Of a stretch of 64,000 nt of DNA, positions 54,485 through 63,666 are shown in pieces. Where the stretch lies: contig JANSYL010000007.1 in the NCBI GenBank assembly GCA_024742455.1, positions 1 to 64,000 of the forward strand, in the 5' to 3' direction. Source of the DNA: Paracoccaceae bacterium. Its GTDB lineage: Bacteria; Pseudomonadota; Alphaproteobacteria; Rhodobacterales; Rhodobacteraceae. The notes beneath the pieces were generated by a model that was not told the origin of the DNA, did no database searches, and saw nothing but the letters and a program-made list of their open reading frames with translations. The position numbers were made by a program, and so were the translations under genes. Position 1 is the stretch's first letter. Every line of letters starts with the position of its first letter.

Positions 54485-55869
54485 GCGAAGACTTCCCCGG
54501 TGATAAGGGCCTCGATCGCTGCCAGGTCATTGTCGACCCGCGTCACACGTTCGGGCCGGTCGAAAAGGTCGGCCATGCGCGCGGGCAGGGCAGGGCGGAT
54601 GCCGGTTGCAGCCTCCACCGCGTCGGGGAATTTCGCGGGATGCGCGGTGGCGAGCGTTACCATCGGCGTTGGCCCGAGATGGTCCTGGGCCACATGGACA
54701 CCGATGGCGGAATGGGGACACAGCAGTTCGCCCATCTCGGGCAGGGCACGGGCGATCATGGCTGAGGTTTCCGCCTCGGATGCGCGGCCCGAGGCGAAAT
54801 CATCGCGCAGGCGTTCCAGCGCGCCCTGGCTGATATGGAAGCCGCCGCCCTGTTTCAGTTCATCCATGAGCTGCGCGACCGCGCCGCCGTCCCTTCCGTA
54901 GGCATCGAACAGCGCGCGTTCGAAATTCGACGACACCTGGATGTCCATCGACGGGCTGATCGACGGGGTGACCCCGTCCGTCACGTAATCGCCCGAGGAC
55001 ATCGCGCGGTGCAGGATGTCGTTCTGGTTTGTCGCGATCACCAGTTTTTCGATCGGCAGGCCCATCCGTTTGGCCAGGTAGCCCGCGAAGATATCGCCGA
55101 AATTCCCGGTGGGCACGCAGAAGCTGATGGCGCGGTGGGGCGCGCCGAGCGACACGGCGGCGGTGAAGTAATAGACGATCTGCGCCAGCACGCGGGCGAA
55201 GTTGATCGAATTGACGCCCGCCAGCCGCACGCCGTCACGGAATTCGAAATGGTTGAACATGTCCTTCAGCCGCGCCTGGCAATCGTCGAAATCGCCGGTG
55301 ACGGCCAGCGCATGGGCGTTGGCCTCGGCCACGGTGGTCATCTGGCGGCGCTGCACGTCCGAGACACGCCCATGCGGATACATGATGAACACGTCCACAG
55401 CATCAAGACCGCGAAACGCCTCCATCGCCGCCGATCCCGTATCGCCCGAGGTCGCGCCGACGATGGTCACCCGGTCGCCCCGGCGTTTCAGCGCCGCCTC
55501 GAACATCTGCCCGATCAGCTGCATCGCGAAGTCCTTGAAGGCCAGTGTCGGCCCGTGGAACAGCTCCAGCAGGAAATGATTGGGTTGCAATTGCTTGAGC
55601 GGGGCGCGGGCGGCATGGCCGAACCCGGCATAGGCGCGCACGATGATGTCGTGGAATTCGGCATCGGTGAAGGTGTCACCGATGAAGGGGCGCATCACGC
55701 GAAACGCGACCTCTTCATAGCTCAGGCCCGCGAGCGCGGCGATATCGCCCTGCGCCATGACAGGCAGCTCGGCCGGAACATAAAGCCCGCCATCGCGCGC
55801 AAGCCCGGTCAGCATCGCCTCTTCAAAGCTCAGGTCAGGGGCTTGGCCCCTGGTCGACACGTAGCGCAT
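54481..55869 (-). CDS. thrC: Threonine synthase
   Basis: Forms threonine from O-phosphohomoserine with PLP. The 462-residue protein is of the longer class. The N-terminus is MRYVSTRGQAPDLSFEEAMLTGLARDGGLYVP, the PLP lysine is in ELFHGPTLAFKDFAMQLIGQMF, and GATSGDTGSAAMEAFRG binds the cofactor phosphate region. It follows the SURF1 gene by 12 bases and overlaps the M16 peptidase gene, so it is cotranscribed with both. Confidence 0.96.
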   Translation of the reverse strand: MRYVSTRGQAPDLSFEEAMLTGLARDGGLYVPAELPVMAQGDIAALAGLSYEEVAFRVMRPFIGDTFTDAEFHDIIVRAYAGFGHAARAPLKQLQPNHFLLELFHGPTLAFKDFAMQLIGQMFEAALKRRGDRVTIVGATSGDTGSAAMEAFRGLDAVDVFIMYPHGRVSDVQRRQMTTVAEANAHALAVTGDFDDCQARLKDMFNHFEFRDGVRLAGVNSINFARVLAQIVYYFTAAVSLGAPHRAISFCVPTGNFGDIFAGYLAKRMGLPIEKLVIATNQNDILHRAMSSGDYVTDGVTPSISPSMDIQVSSNFERALFDAYGRDGGAVAQLMDELKQGGGFHISQGALERLRDDFASGRASEAETSAMIARALPEMGELLCPHSAIGVHVAQDHLGPTPMVTLATAHPAKFPDAVEAATGIRPALPARMADLFDRPERVTRVDNDLAAIEALITGEVFA

Positions 55870-55881
55870 CGGGGGTATCCT

Positions 55882-56553
55882 TCAGGTCATTCGACGCCTG
55901 ATACGCCAGACGAGAAACGCTGTCATCCCCAACCACACGGCCGCCAGGCCGAACCACTGGATCGCATAGCCCAGGTGATTGTTGGGGATACCCGCGCTGC
56001 TGACGGGCAGGGGGGTGACGGCGGGCTCGGCCGGGGTGATGGTGCGGGCGATGATCAGGATGGGTTCCGTTCCCAGATGGGCAGCCAGCGCGGTCACGTC
56101 GCGGGCGAACCAGGTGTTGGTGGCGGGGTCGTCGGCAGGGGTGAAGGCGTCGCGTTCGTCGGGCCAGTGCAGGTTGCCGGTGACGGCGACACGGGCTTGA
56201 GGCGCAACGGGCAGGTCGTTCGCGACGGGAATGATCCCCCGGTCCAGCAGCACGACCCGGTCGCCCAAATCGAAGCGCGAGATCAGGCGATAGGCCGCGC
56301 CCACCCCCCGCTGGCTGACCAGAACGCGGACCGGATCACCGTCGATGACGCCCATGGCTTCGACGGGCAGGAACCGGTCGGCCTCGGCGTCGGGGTCCGG
56401 TGGCAGGGGAACGGGCGCTGCCGCGATGCGCGCGTCGATCTCGGCCAGCATCGCCTGTTTCCATTCCAGCCGCTGCAATTGCCAGATGCCCAGGCCGGCC
56501 AGGAAGGCCGCCCCGATAAGGCCGAAAAGAAGGGGGACCGCGATGCGCCGCAT
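55882..56553 (-). CDS. SURF1 family cytochrome oxidase assembly protein
   Basis: Assists haem a insertion into aa3-type oxidase. The 223-residue protein has a membrane segment at each end (VPLLFGLIGAAFLAGLGIWQLQRLEWK and LGYAIQWFGLAAVWLGMTAFLVW) and the periplasmic middle with VEAMGVIDGDPVRVLVSQRG and LLDRGIIPVANDL, the family pattern. It follows coxC on the same strand with a strong hairpin between. Confidence 0.93.
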   Translation of the reverse strand: MRRIAVPLLFGLIGAAFLAGLGIWQLQRLEWKQAMLAEIDARIAAAPVPLPPDPDAEADRFLPVEAMGVIDGDPVRVLVSQRGVGAAYRLISRFDLGDRVVLLDRGIIPVANDLPVAPQARVAVTGNLHWPDERDAFTPADDPATNTWFARDVTALAAHLGTEPILIIARTITPAEPAVTPLPVSSAGIPNNHLGYAIQWFGLAAVWLGMTAFLVWRIRRRMT

Positions 56554-56588
56554 GAAACCTGGGCAAGTGAGGGGTGGAAAGAAACAGA

Positions 56589-56610
56589 TCGGGGGGCCGC
56601 AGCCCCCCGA
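56589..56610 (-). terminator. Hairpin between coxC and the SURF1 gene
   Basis: TCGGGGGGC (56589-56597) pairs perfectly with GCCCCCCGA (56602-56610) over the loop CGCA. On the reverse strand it is followed by TCTGTTTCTTTCC, a pyrimidine-rich tail. It lies in the 78-base gap after coxC and could partly end transcription or protect the upstream mRNA, lowering output of SURF1 and later genes. Confidence 0.6.
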
Positions 56611-56631
56611 CGAAACCTTATCTGGCCGGGG

Positions 56632-57435
56632 TCATATTCCCCAGATGTAGACGGCGGCGAACAGGAACAGCCAGACGACATCGACGAAGTGCCAGTACCA
56701 TGCCGCCGCTTCGAACCCGATATGTTTCTCTGCGGTGAAATGGCCCTGCCGCACCCGCAGATAGCAGATGAACAGGAAGATCGTGCCGATGATCACGTGC
56801 ACACCGTGGAACCCGGTCGCGAGGAAGAAGGTGGAAAAGAACTTGTCGCCCCCGAAGGTCCAGTCCTGACCGACCAGCAGGTACCAGTATTCATAGGCCT
56901 GCAGCCCGGTGAAGATCAGGCCCAGCACGATCCCGATCAGCAGGCCCCATTCCACGTCCTTGCGGCTTTCGTTGTGGACCAGGGCATGGTGTGCCCAGGT
57001 CACCGCACAGCCCGACAACAGCAGGATCAGGGTGTTGATCAGCGGCAGGTGGAACGCGTCGACCTGGTAGAATTCCGGCGGCACATAGGTGGATGCCTCG
57101 TACATGTTCATCGGGTAGATGGCATGTTTGAAGAACGCCCAGAACCAGGCGACGAAGAACATCACCTCGGACATGATGAACATGATGAAACCGTATTTCA
57201 GGCCGATCCGCACGACGGGCGTGTGATCGCCCGCGTTGGATTCCACGATCACGTCGGCCCACCAGCCATACATGACGTACAGCACCGCCGCGAGGCCCAT
57301 GAGGAACAGCCAGGGACCCGATCCGTGCATCCAGTTGACCGCACCGAACAGCATCGCAAAGGCCCCGGCGGCGGCCATGAAGGGCCAGATCGACGGGGGC
57401 AGAATGTGGTAGTCGTGGTTTTTCGTGTGGGCCAT
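56632..57435 (-). CDS. coxC: Cytochrome c oxidase subunit III
   Basis: Core membrane subunit of the aa3-type cytochrome c oxidase. The 267-residue protein has seven hydrophobic segments (from [22 protein letters not shown] to [21 protein letters not shown]) and the conserved [36 protein letters not shown] and [13 protein letters not shown]. It follows ctaG by 23 bases. Subunit I (coxA) is not in the cluster, as is common in Rhodobacteraceae. Confidence 0.97.
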   Translation of the reverse strand: MAHTKNHDYHILPPSIWPFMAAAGAFAMLFGAVNWMHGSGPWLFLMGLAAVLYVMYGWWADVIVESNAGDHTPVVRIGLKYGFIMFIMSEVMFFVAWFWAFFKHAIYPMNMYEASTYVPPEFYQVDAFHLPLINTLILLLSGCAVTWAHHALVHNESRKDVEWGLLIGIVLGLIFTGLQAYEYWYLLVGQDWTFGGDKFFSTFFLATGFHGVHVIIGTIFLFICYLRVRQGHFTAEKHIGFEAAAWYWHFVDVVWLFLFAAVYIWGI

Positions 57436-57458
57436 GGGGGTGGTCCTTCTCGGGGTCG

Positions 57459-58019
57459 TTACTGGGCCACCTGCAACTGCGCGAGATCTTCGGGCATGTC
57501 GGTGACGTGGAAAGTGTAGGAAAGCGTGATCGCCGGTGTGTTGCGGCTTTCGGGATCGTCCAGGATTTCGGGGTCGACGAAGAAGGTGACCGGCATCTCG
57601 ACCCGCTCACCGGGCATCAGCACCTGCTGTTCGAAGCAGAAACAGGCGATCTTGACGAAGTAGAGGCCCGCATCGAAGGGGGCGACGTTGAAGCTTGCGG
57701 TGCCCGCGATGGGTTCATCGGTCGGGTTGTAGGCTTCGTAAAAGACCAGCCCGGTTTCCCCCAGGCGGATATCGACCGACCGGGTCATCGGGCGAAATTC
57801 CCACGGCATGTCGCGGGCAAGCGAGGCATCGAAGCGCACGGTGATCGTGTCTTCCAGGATCACGTCGCTTTCGGCCTCGGCGGTGTTGGTGGTTCCGCCA
57901 TAGCCCGTGACGCGGCAGAACCAGTCGTAAAGCGGCACCGCCGCCCAGGCCAGCCCGCCCATCACCACGATCACCGCCATCAGGCGGGTGACGACCTTCT
58001 GGTTCTGGGTCAGCGTCAT
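57459..58019 (-). CDS. ctaG: Cytochrome c oxidase assembly protein CtaG/Cox11
   Basis: Copper chaperone that delivers Cu to the CuB site of oxidase subunit I. The 186-residue protein has an N-terminal membrane anchor ([27 protein letters not shown]) and a periplasmic immunoglobulin-like domain with the copper-binding [10 protein letters not shown] and the [11 protein letters not shown] segment. It overlaps the upstream 64-residue protein gene by 4 bases. Confidence 0.95.
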   Translation of the reverse strand: MTLTQNQKVVTRLMAVIVVMGGLAWAAVPLYDWFCRVTGYGGTTNTAEAESDVILEDTITVRFDASLARDMPWEFRPMTRSVDIRLGETGLVFYEAYNPTDEPIAGTASFNVAPFDAGLYFVKIACFCFEQQVLMPGERVEMPVTFFVDPEILDDPESRNTPAITLSYTFHVTDMPEDLAQLQVAQ

Positions 58020-58210
58020 CGGCTCTCCTCCACCGGCGGTGTTACCGACACGCGGGGCTGATGGTCAAAGGCCTCCATCGACGCACCCTCGCGGATTTTC
58101 GCGATGGTCAGGCCGAAGACAACCACGATGAAGCCGACGAGGCAGAGCGCCACGCCGAGGTTGCGGCCGAAGCGGCGCTGGTGAAGTTCATGGGTTTCGG
58201 TGATCGGCAT
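58016..58210 (-). CDS. Small membrane protein between ctaB and ctaG
   Basis: A 64-residue protein with a charged N-terminus (THELHQRRFGRN), one membrane segment (LGVALCLVGFIVVVFGLTIAKI) and a short hydrophilic tail. A small single-span protein at this position is a regular part of alphaproteobacterial oxidase clusters (CoxF-like). It starts 3 bases after the ctaB stop and overlaps ctaG, so it is coupled to both. A role in oxidase assembly is inferred from position only. Confidence 0.85.
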   Translation of the reverse strand: MPITETHELHQRRFGRNLGVALCLVGFIVVVFGLTIAKIREGASMEAFDHQPRVSVTPPVEESR

Positions 58211-58213
58211 GAA

Positions 58214-59155
58214 TTACCCCCAAAGGCCCAGGGCGCGCAGCGCGGCATCGGCCAGCAGCGCCCCGAAATGCAGAAACAGATAGGTGAGCGAGAACCGGAA
58301 GACGCGCTTTTCAACCGCGTATCCGTCAGCCTCCGCCGTTGCCTCGTCCCGGCGCCAGATCTGCCATGCGCCGTGCAGGAAGATGGCGTTCAGGATCAGC
58401 GCGGCGGTGAGGTAGGCCGGGCCTGCGACCGGCGTGATCGCCAGCCCAAGCGCGACCGGCACCAGCAGGATGGTATAGATCAGGATCTGGCGACGCGTCT
58501 CGGCCCGGCCATGGGTGACCGTCAGCATCGGCACCTTGGCGCGGTGGTAGTCGGATTTCATGAACAGCGCCAGCGCCCAGAAATGCGGCGGCGTCCACAT
58601 GAAGATCAGGCCGAACAGCAGCACTGCCTCGATCGAGATCGCGCCCGTGGCGGCCACCCAACCGATCATCGGGGGAAACGCGCCCGCCGCGCCGCCGATG
58701 ACGATGTTCTGGGGCGTCGCGCGCTTCAGCCAGATCGTGTAGACGACGGCATAGAAGAAGATGGTGAAGGCCAGCAGGGCCGCGGCCATCAAGTTGGTGG
58801 CCAGCCCCAGCATCGCGACGGAGATCGCGCTGAGCCAGAGGCCGAGGCTCAGCGCCTCGGTCGGCGCGACGCGGCCCGCGGGCACGGGGCGTCTGGCGGT
58901 GCGTGCCATCACCTGGTCTATATCGGCGTCATACCACATGTTCAGCGCACCCGACGCGCCCGCGCCAAGCGCGATGAACAGGATCGCGGTGAAGCCGATC
59001 ATCGGGTCGATCGGGCCGGGGGCGATCACCAGCCCGACCAGCGCAGTGAACACGACCAGCGACATCACGCGGGGCTTCAGCAGCAGGATGTAATCGCCGA
59101 AACGGGCCTCGCCCGCGGCGGCCTGTGTGATGTTGTTCGTCGTTGCGTCGGTCAT
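58214..59155 (-). CDS. ctaB: Protohaem IX farnesyltransferase (haem o synthase)
   Basis: Adds a farnesyl group to haem b, giving haem o for the oxidase. The 313-residue polytopic membrane protein of the UbiA superfamily has [23 protein letters not shown], carrying the aspartate-rich motif, and the second loop [16 protein letters not shown]. About nine hydrophobic segments are visible. It is the second gene of the oxidase run. Confidence 0.96.
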   Translation of the reverse strand: MTDATTNNITQAAAGEARFGDYILLLKPRVMSLVVFTALVGLVIAPGPIDPMIGFTAILFIALGAGASGALNMWYDADIDQVMARTARRPVPAGRVAPTEALSLGLWLSAISVAMLGLATNLMAAALLAFTIFFYAVVYTIWLKRATPQNIVIGGAAGAFPPMIGWVAATGAISIEAVLLFGLIFMWTPPHFWALALFMKSDYHRAKVPMLTVTHGRAETRRQILIYTILLVPVALGLAITPVAGPAYLTAALILNAIFLHGAWQIWRRDEATAEADGYAVEKRVFRFSLTYLFLHFGALLADAALRALGLWG

Positions 59156-59204
59156 CGCTGTGTCGCTCGCCTTTAGACCCGGCCCTGGCCCGGGACGTTG
59201 GAAA

Positions 59205-59220
59205 CCGGGCCGAGGCCCGG
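59205..59220 (-). other. GC-rich hairpin between coxB and ctaB
   Basis: CCGGGCC (59205-59211) pairs with GGCCCGG (59214-59220), just after the coxB stop and followed on the reverse strand by TTTCC. More GC-rich inverted sequence (CCCGGCCC and nearby) lies at 59178-59195. This could stabilise the coxB message or weaken read-through into ctaB. Confidence 0.45.
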
Positions 59221-59228
59221 ATTACGCC

Positions 59229-60116
59229 TCAGTCGGCCGAAGCCAGTTCCAGCACCGCCGGGGCGCGGGTGCCGGTCGAGGCGAACTCCTGCGCCTCGCC
59301 ATTGATCCACGCCTCGTATTCCTCGGGCGTCACGGCGAAGACGGTGATCGGCATATAGGCGTGGCTGACGCCGCAGAGTTCCGAACACTGGCCGAAATAG
59401 ACGCCTTCCTGGCCCGGATCGATCTCGAACCACAGTTCGGCCAGGCGCCCCGGCACGCCGTCCTGCTTCACGCCGAAGGCGGGCACGGTCCATGAATGGA
59501 TCACGTCGGCGGCGGTCACCTGCACAACCACGGTCTGACCCGTAGGCACCACCATCGCGGTATCGGTGGCCAGCAGGTATTCATCGGGTCCGTAGCCGTA
59601 TTCGGCCAGTTCGTCCTCCTGCAGCATGAAGCTTTCGTAGGAAATGCCATGCTCTGGATACTCATAGCCCCAGTACCACTGGTAGCCTGTCGCCTTCACC
59701 ACGACATCGGCCTCGGGGATCGTCTGTTGCTTGAACAGAACCGGCAGCGAAAACGCCCCGATCACCACCAGGATCAGCAGCGGCACGACCGTCCAGGTCA
59801 CCTCGATCTTGGTGTTATGGGTAAAGGTCGCGGGTTCGGGATTGGCACGGCGGTTGTGTTTGATCACCGCCCAGACCATGAGCGCCAGCACGAACACCAC
59901 GATGGCGGTCATGATGACCAGAAGGAAGGTATCGAGTGCCCGGATATCGCGGGCCAGTTCGGTCACACCCGGCTGAAAGCCCATCGCGCCCGGTCCCGGG
60001 GCACCGATGATCTCCAGCCCGTCGCGCATCCCGGCGGTCTGCGCCGAGGCGGCGATTGCCGCAAAACCTGCACCCATCCCGGCCGAGAGGCCGATCACCC
60101 TCTTGCAAAACATCAT
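59229..60116 (-). CDS. coxB: Cytochrome c oxidase subunit II
   Basis: Carries the CuA centre that accepts electrons from cytochrome c. The 295-residue protein has a signal peptide ([20 protein letters not shown]), two membrane segments ([22 protein letters not shown] and [19 protein letters not shown]), the aromatic patch [12 protein letters not shown] and the CuA ligands in [15 protein letters not shown]. The ATG at 60116 follows AGGAC; the longer in-frame frame upstream overlaps the divergent tldD leader. It heads the oxidase run. Confidence 0.97.
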   Translation of the reverse strand: MMFCKRVIGLSAGMGAGFAAIAASAQTAGMRDGLEIIGAPGPGAMGFQPGVTELARDIRALDTFLLVIMTAIVVFVLALMVWAVIKHNRRANPEPATFTHNTKIEVTWTVVPLLILVVIGAFSLPVLFKQQTIPEADVVVKATGYQWYWGYEYPEHGISYESFMLQEDELAEYGYGPDEYLLATDTAMVVPTGQTVVVQVTAADVIHSWTVPAFGVKQDGVPGRLAELWFEIDPGQEGVYFGQCSELCGVSHAYMPITVFAVTPEEYEAWINGEAQEFASTGTRAPAVLELASAD

Positions 60117-60267
60117 CTGTCTGTCCTGTGGTTCGACGCGCGGCCCCGGTATCTGCCGGAGGCCTGCGCCGTTGCGTTCCCATTCTGCCGATACATATAA
60201 GGCTGAACCGGGGAAGACATGCGGTCTTAATGTCTCACCCCGCCGCCCTGCAGCCCAAGGAGGCATC

Positions 60268-61692
60268 ATGCCCGCCGACACCCCCTTTCGCCCCTTAGAG
60301 ACCACGCTGGACGAGGCCGAGGCGCTGGCCATTCTGCGTCAGGCCACGGACGGTGCCGAGGACGGTGAGCTGTTTCTGGAACGACGCCGGTCCGAGGTGC
60401 TGGTCTTCGACGACGGAAGGGTGAAGACCGCCAGCTATGACGCGGCGCAGGGGTTCGGCCTGCGCGCGGTCAAGGGCGAGGTGGCGGGCTATGGCCATTC
60501 CACCGAGATGTCGATCGCCGCGATCCGACGCGCGGCGGAAACCGCGCGGCTGGCCGTGGGCGACGGCGGCGGCGTGATGGCGGATGCCCCGCGCGGCACC
60601 AACGAAAAGCTTTACACGCATGCCGACCCGATGGCGGATGCCGAATTCGGCGTGAAGATCGACACCCTGGGCGAAATCGACGCCTTCGCCCGCGCGCTCG
60701 ACCCCCGCGTCGTGCAGGTGTCTGCCTCGCTGGCCGCGTCGCACCAGGAAGTCGAGATCCTGCGCCCCGACGGGCTGCGCGTGGCCGACACCCGCCCGAT
60801 GGTCCGGCTGACGATCTCGGTCATTGTCGAGGAAAACGCACGCCGGGAATCGGGCAGCGCGGGCGGCGGCGGGCGCTATGGCCTGAGCGGCCTGATTGAA
60901 CGGTCGCATTGGGAAGGCGTGGCGCGCGAGGCGCTCAGGATCGCCGTGGTGAACCTGTCGGCCGAACCCGCACCGGCGGGTGTGATGGATGTGGCGCTCG
61001 GCCCCGGCTGGCCGGGCATCCTGCTGCACGAGGCGGTGGGCCACGGGCTGGAAGGCGATTTCAACCGCAAGAAACAGTCGGCCTTTGCCGGGCTGATGGG
61101 CCAGCGCGTCGCGTCGCCGGGCGTGACGGTTCTGGATGACGGCACGATCCCCGACAGGCGCGGCTCGATCACTGTCGATGACGAAGGCACCCCGTCCTCG
61201 GCCACCACCCTGATCGAGGACGGCATCCTGGTGGGCTACATGCAGGACCGGCAATCGGCCCGCCTGATGGGGGTAGAGCCAACCGGCAACGGGCGCCGCG
61301 AAAGTTTCGCCCATGCGCCGATGACGCGGATGACCAACACCTACATGCTGGCCGGTGACGCGGAACCGGGCGATATCGTCGCCGACGTGAAGGACGGGAT
61401 CTATGCTGTCGGTTTCGGGGGCGGTCAGGTCGATATCACCAATGGCAAGTTCGTCTTTTCCTGCACCGAGGCCTACCGGGTGAAGAACGGCGTCGTCGGC
61501 ACGCCCATCAAGGGGGCGACCCTGATCGGCGATGGCGCCACCGCGATGCAGCAGATCCGCGCTGTCGGGCGCGACATGGCGCTCGACCCCGGCATGGGCA
61601 ATTGCGGCAAGAACGGCCAATGGGTGCCCGTGGGGGTCGGCCAGCCGACCCTTTTGATCGGGGGGCTTACCGTGGGTGGTTCTGCCGCTTGA
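60268..61692 (+). CDS. tldD: Metalloprotease TldD
   Basis: Zinc protease subunit that with TldE cleaves small peptides, for example in modified-peptide maturation. The 474-residue protein has the HExxxH zinc motif in [24 protein letters not shown] and the family segments [15 protein letters not shown] and [17 protein letters not shown]. The ATG at 60268 follows a strong AAGGAGG. The partner tldE gene is not in this window. The last 26 bases overlap the end of the convergent gene. Confidence 0.96.
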   Translation: MPADTPFRPLETTLDEAEALAILRQATDGAEDGELFLERRRSEVLVFDDGRVKTASYDAAQGFGLRAVKGEVAGYGHSTEMSIAAIRRAAETARLAVGDGGGVMADAPRGTNEKLYTHADPMADAEFGVKIDTLGEIDAFARALDPRVVQVSASLAASHQEVEILRPDGLRVADTRPMVRLTISVIVEENARRESGSAGGGGRYGLSGLIERSHWEGVAREALRIAVVNLSAEPAPAGVMDVALGPGWPGILLHEAVGHGLEGDFNRKKQSAFAGLMGQRVASPGVTVLDDGTIPDRRGSITVDDEGTPSSATTLIEDGILVGYMQDRQSARLMGVEPTGNGRRESFAHAPMTRMTNTYMLAGDAEPGDIVADVKDGIYAVGFGGGQVDITNGKFVFSCTEAYRVKNGVVGTPIKGATLIGDGATAMQQIRAVGRDMALDPGMGNCGKNGQWVPVGVGQPTLLIGGLTVGGSAA

Positions 61693-62176
61693 TCCTGCGT
61701 GCGGCAGCCGAAAGAAGCGTGCGGGAATACAGCGTGTGCGGCCCGAGCAACAGGGCCATGACGCGCGGCGGCCGCGGGCCATAGCGCCCGTTGACGGGAT
61801 AGACGACTGACCCGAAGCGCAGCGCGGTGCCCTGCACCACGGGCACGACCTGAAACCAGCTTGCCGTAGCCCCGCTTGCATCGCGCAGCAGAATCTCGTC
61901 CGGGCGGCGCAGCACCACATCCCAGACCGCAAATCGTGTCCCGCTGCCTGCCAGCAAGGCGTCGAGTTGCGCCCTGGAACTGCGGTGGCCGGCAAGCCGC
62001 AGGATCGCCCGTTCGGCACGGAACAGGGGCGTGGTGTAGAACGCGGTGATGAGGTCGGCGAGCGCGACGGCGCCCGGAACCGTGGTCGAAAACGCATCCG
62101 AATAGGTGCCGGGCGGCACGGCTGCCCGGGCCAGCAAACTGTCCTGCGGAACCGGGATGGGTATGATCGGCGCCAT
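61667..62176 (-). CDS. Hypothetical protein, possibly DUF2867-like
   Basis: A 169-residue soluble protein. The segment SLLARAAVPPGTYSDAFSTTVPGAVALADLITAFYTTPLFRAERAILRLAG (in parts) and the following FAVWDVVLRRPDEILLRDASGATASWFQVVP resemble, from memory, uncharacterised DUF2867-type proteins; the link is tentative. No signal peptide or catalytic motif is recognised. It converges on tldD with a 26-base overlap and is divergent from dprA. Confidence 0.7.
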   Translation of the reverse strand: MAPIIPIPVPQDSLLARAAVPPGTYSDAFSTTVPGAVALADLITAFYTTPLFRAERAILRLAGHRSSRAQLDALLAGSGTRFAVWDVVLRRPDEILLRDASGATASWFQVVPVVQGTALRFGSVVYPVNGRYGPRPPRVMALLLGPHTLYSRTLLSAAARRIKRQNHPR

Positions 62177-62215
62177 CGGGCTGACCTACGCGCGCGACGG
62201 GCCGGGTCAAGCGCG

Positions 62216-62231
62216 GTAACGCGCCGTTAAC
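62216..62231 (+). promoter_or_regulatory. CtrA-like binding site upstream of dprA
   Basis: GTAA-CGCGCCG-TTAAC matches the CtrA consensus TTAA-N7-TTAAC at all but one defined position, 22 bases before the dprA ATG. In Rhodobacter capsulatus CtrA is known to control DNA-uptake and competence genes including dprA. The site could equally act on the divergent gene at 62176. Confidence 0.5.
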
Positions 62232-62253
62232 CAATTCCCGGCACACCGGGCGC

Positions 62254-63417
62254 ATGACTTTGACCTATGAGTTCGGCTTTGCCGAAGCTGCCCCGGCCTT
62301 TCGTCCGCCGCCGGCCACGGGCCGGGACGATCGCCTTGCCCGGTTGCGCCTGATCCGGTCGCGCCGGGTTGGGCCAGCCACCTATCTGAGACTGATGGCC
62401 GAACACGGCGCCGCCGCCGCCGCCCTCGAGGCGCTGCCCGAGGTCGCCCGCACCGCCGGGGTCGAGGACTACACCGCCTGTCCCGAGGCTGTGGCCGTCG
62501 CCGAGATGCGCGCCGCCGACCGGGCCGGTGCAAGGATGCTGTGCCTGGGCGAGCCCGATTACCCGGCGCCCCTTGCCGATATCGCCGATGCGCCGCCGAT
62601 CCTTTGGGTTCTGGGGCAGGTTTCGCTGCTGGCCAGGCCGATGGTGGCGATCGTCGGAACCCGCAATGCCTCCTCGCTCGGGGGGCGCATGGCGCGGCGG
62701 CTGGCGGCTGATCTGGGCACGGCGGGGTTCGTCGTGGTCTCGGGCCTTGCGCGCGGGATCGATGCCCTGGCGCATAAGGCGGCGCTTGAGACCGGCACCG
62801 TGGCGGTGCAAGCCGGGGGGCTGGATGTGTTCTACCCGCCTGAAAATGCCGGCCTGGCCCGCGATATCGCGGCGTCGGGTCTCAGGCTCAGCGAACAGCC
62901 CTTTGGCCTCGACCCGCAGGCCCGCCATTTTCCGCGTCGCAACCGGATCGTCTCGGGTCTGGGCCGGGCCGTGATCGTGGTCGAGGCTGCGGCGCGATCC
63001 GGCTCGCTCATCACCGCGAAATACGCGCTGGATCAGGGGCGCGAAGTGATGGCGGTGCCCGGTCATCCGATGGACACCCGCGCCGCCGGCGGCAACCTGT
63101 TGATCCGCGACGGCGCCGTGCTGGTGCGGGACGCGTCCGACGTGATCGAGGCGCTGGCCGATGCTCCCGCCGCCTCCGACGCAGGTGCTGGGCCCGAGGC
63201 TCCTCCGGCAATTGCGGCGCCGCCCGCTCCGCGCGCCGCGGCCGCGGGCGGGGCCGAAGCGGCGATCCTGTCCCATCTCGGCGCGCAGGCCGTCGCGGAG
63301 GATCAGTTGATCCGCGATCTGGGCCTTGATGCGCGGGGCGTGTCGCAGGCGCTGGCGGTTCTGGAACTGGCGGGCCGGATCGAACGCGCGGCGGGCGGGA
63401 TGGTGCGCAGGCTTTAG
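62254..63417 (+). CDS. dprA: DNA processing protein DprA
   Basis: Binds incoming single-stranded DNA and loads RecA during natural transformation, and in this bacterial group during gene-transfer-agent uptake. The 387-residue protein has an N-terminal SAM-like region, the Rossmann-type DprA domain (VAIVGTRNASSLGGRMARRLA; VVVSGLARGIDALAHKAAL; RNRIVSGLGRAVIVVEAAARSGSLITA; AVPGHPMDTRAAGGNLLI) and a C-terminal winged-helix-like domain. The linker before that last domain is alanine/proline-rich. Confidence 0.96.
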   Translation: MTLTYEFGFAEAAPAFRPPPATGRDDRLARLRLIRSRRVGPATYLRLMAEHGAAAAALEALPEVARTAGVEDYTACPEAVAVAEMRAADRAGARMLCLGEPDYPAPLADIADAPPILWVLGQVSLLARPMVAIVGTRNASSLGGRMARRLAADLGTAGFVVVSGLARGIDALAHKAALETGTVAVQAGGLDVFYPPENAGLARDIAASGLRLSEQPFGLDPQARHFPRRNRIVSGLGRAVIVVEAAARSGSLITAKYALDQGREVMAVPGHPMDTRAAGGNLLIRDGAVLVRDASDVIEALADAPAASDAGAGPEAPPAIAAPPAPRAAAAGGAEAAILSHLGAQAVAEDQLIRDLGLDARGVSQALAVLELAGRIERAAGGMVRRL

Positions 63418-63543
63418 GGCGCTGCGGTTCGACCGGGCGGCGCGCGTCTTCGGGCGCCGCTGGCGCCGCTCAGCCGCGCGCTCTGGCGCGCATGTCGGTG
63501 TCGGACCTGACTTTCCGGGCCTGTGCGGATGCGGCGGTTGGAA

Positions 63544-63628
63544 GCCTCCGGCGGAGGTATTTTCAAGCAAAGAGGGCAGGACATGCGCGCCTGTGTCGTC
63601 TTTGCCTCGAAAATATCGCGGGGGAGGC
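63544..63628. repeat. Diverged palindromic copy of the CCTCCGCCGGAGG repeat
   Basis: Arms run from GCCTCCGGCGGAGGTATTTT (63545-63564, continuing CAAGCAAAGA) to TCTTTGCCTCGAAAATAT followed by CGCGGGGGAGGC (63599-63628), with about 25 bases of loop. It lies between convergent dprA and the imuA-like gene, where imuB would normally follow imuA. Confidence 0.7.
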
Positions 63629-63666
63629 GGTCTCGCCGCCGGGGGCGGCGCCCCGGGAACGGCGCG

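Noticed and set aside
54835-57519. 894-codon rightward open frame
   Set aside because: It lies opposite thrC, SURF1 and coxC and has the composition of a GC-driven shadow frame; no motif is recognisable.
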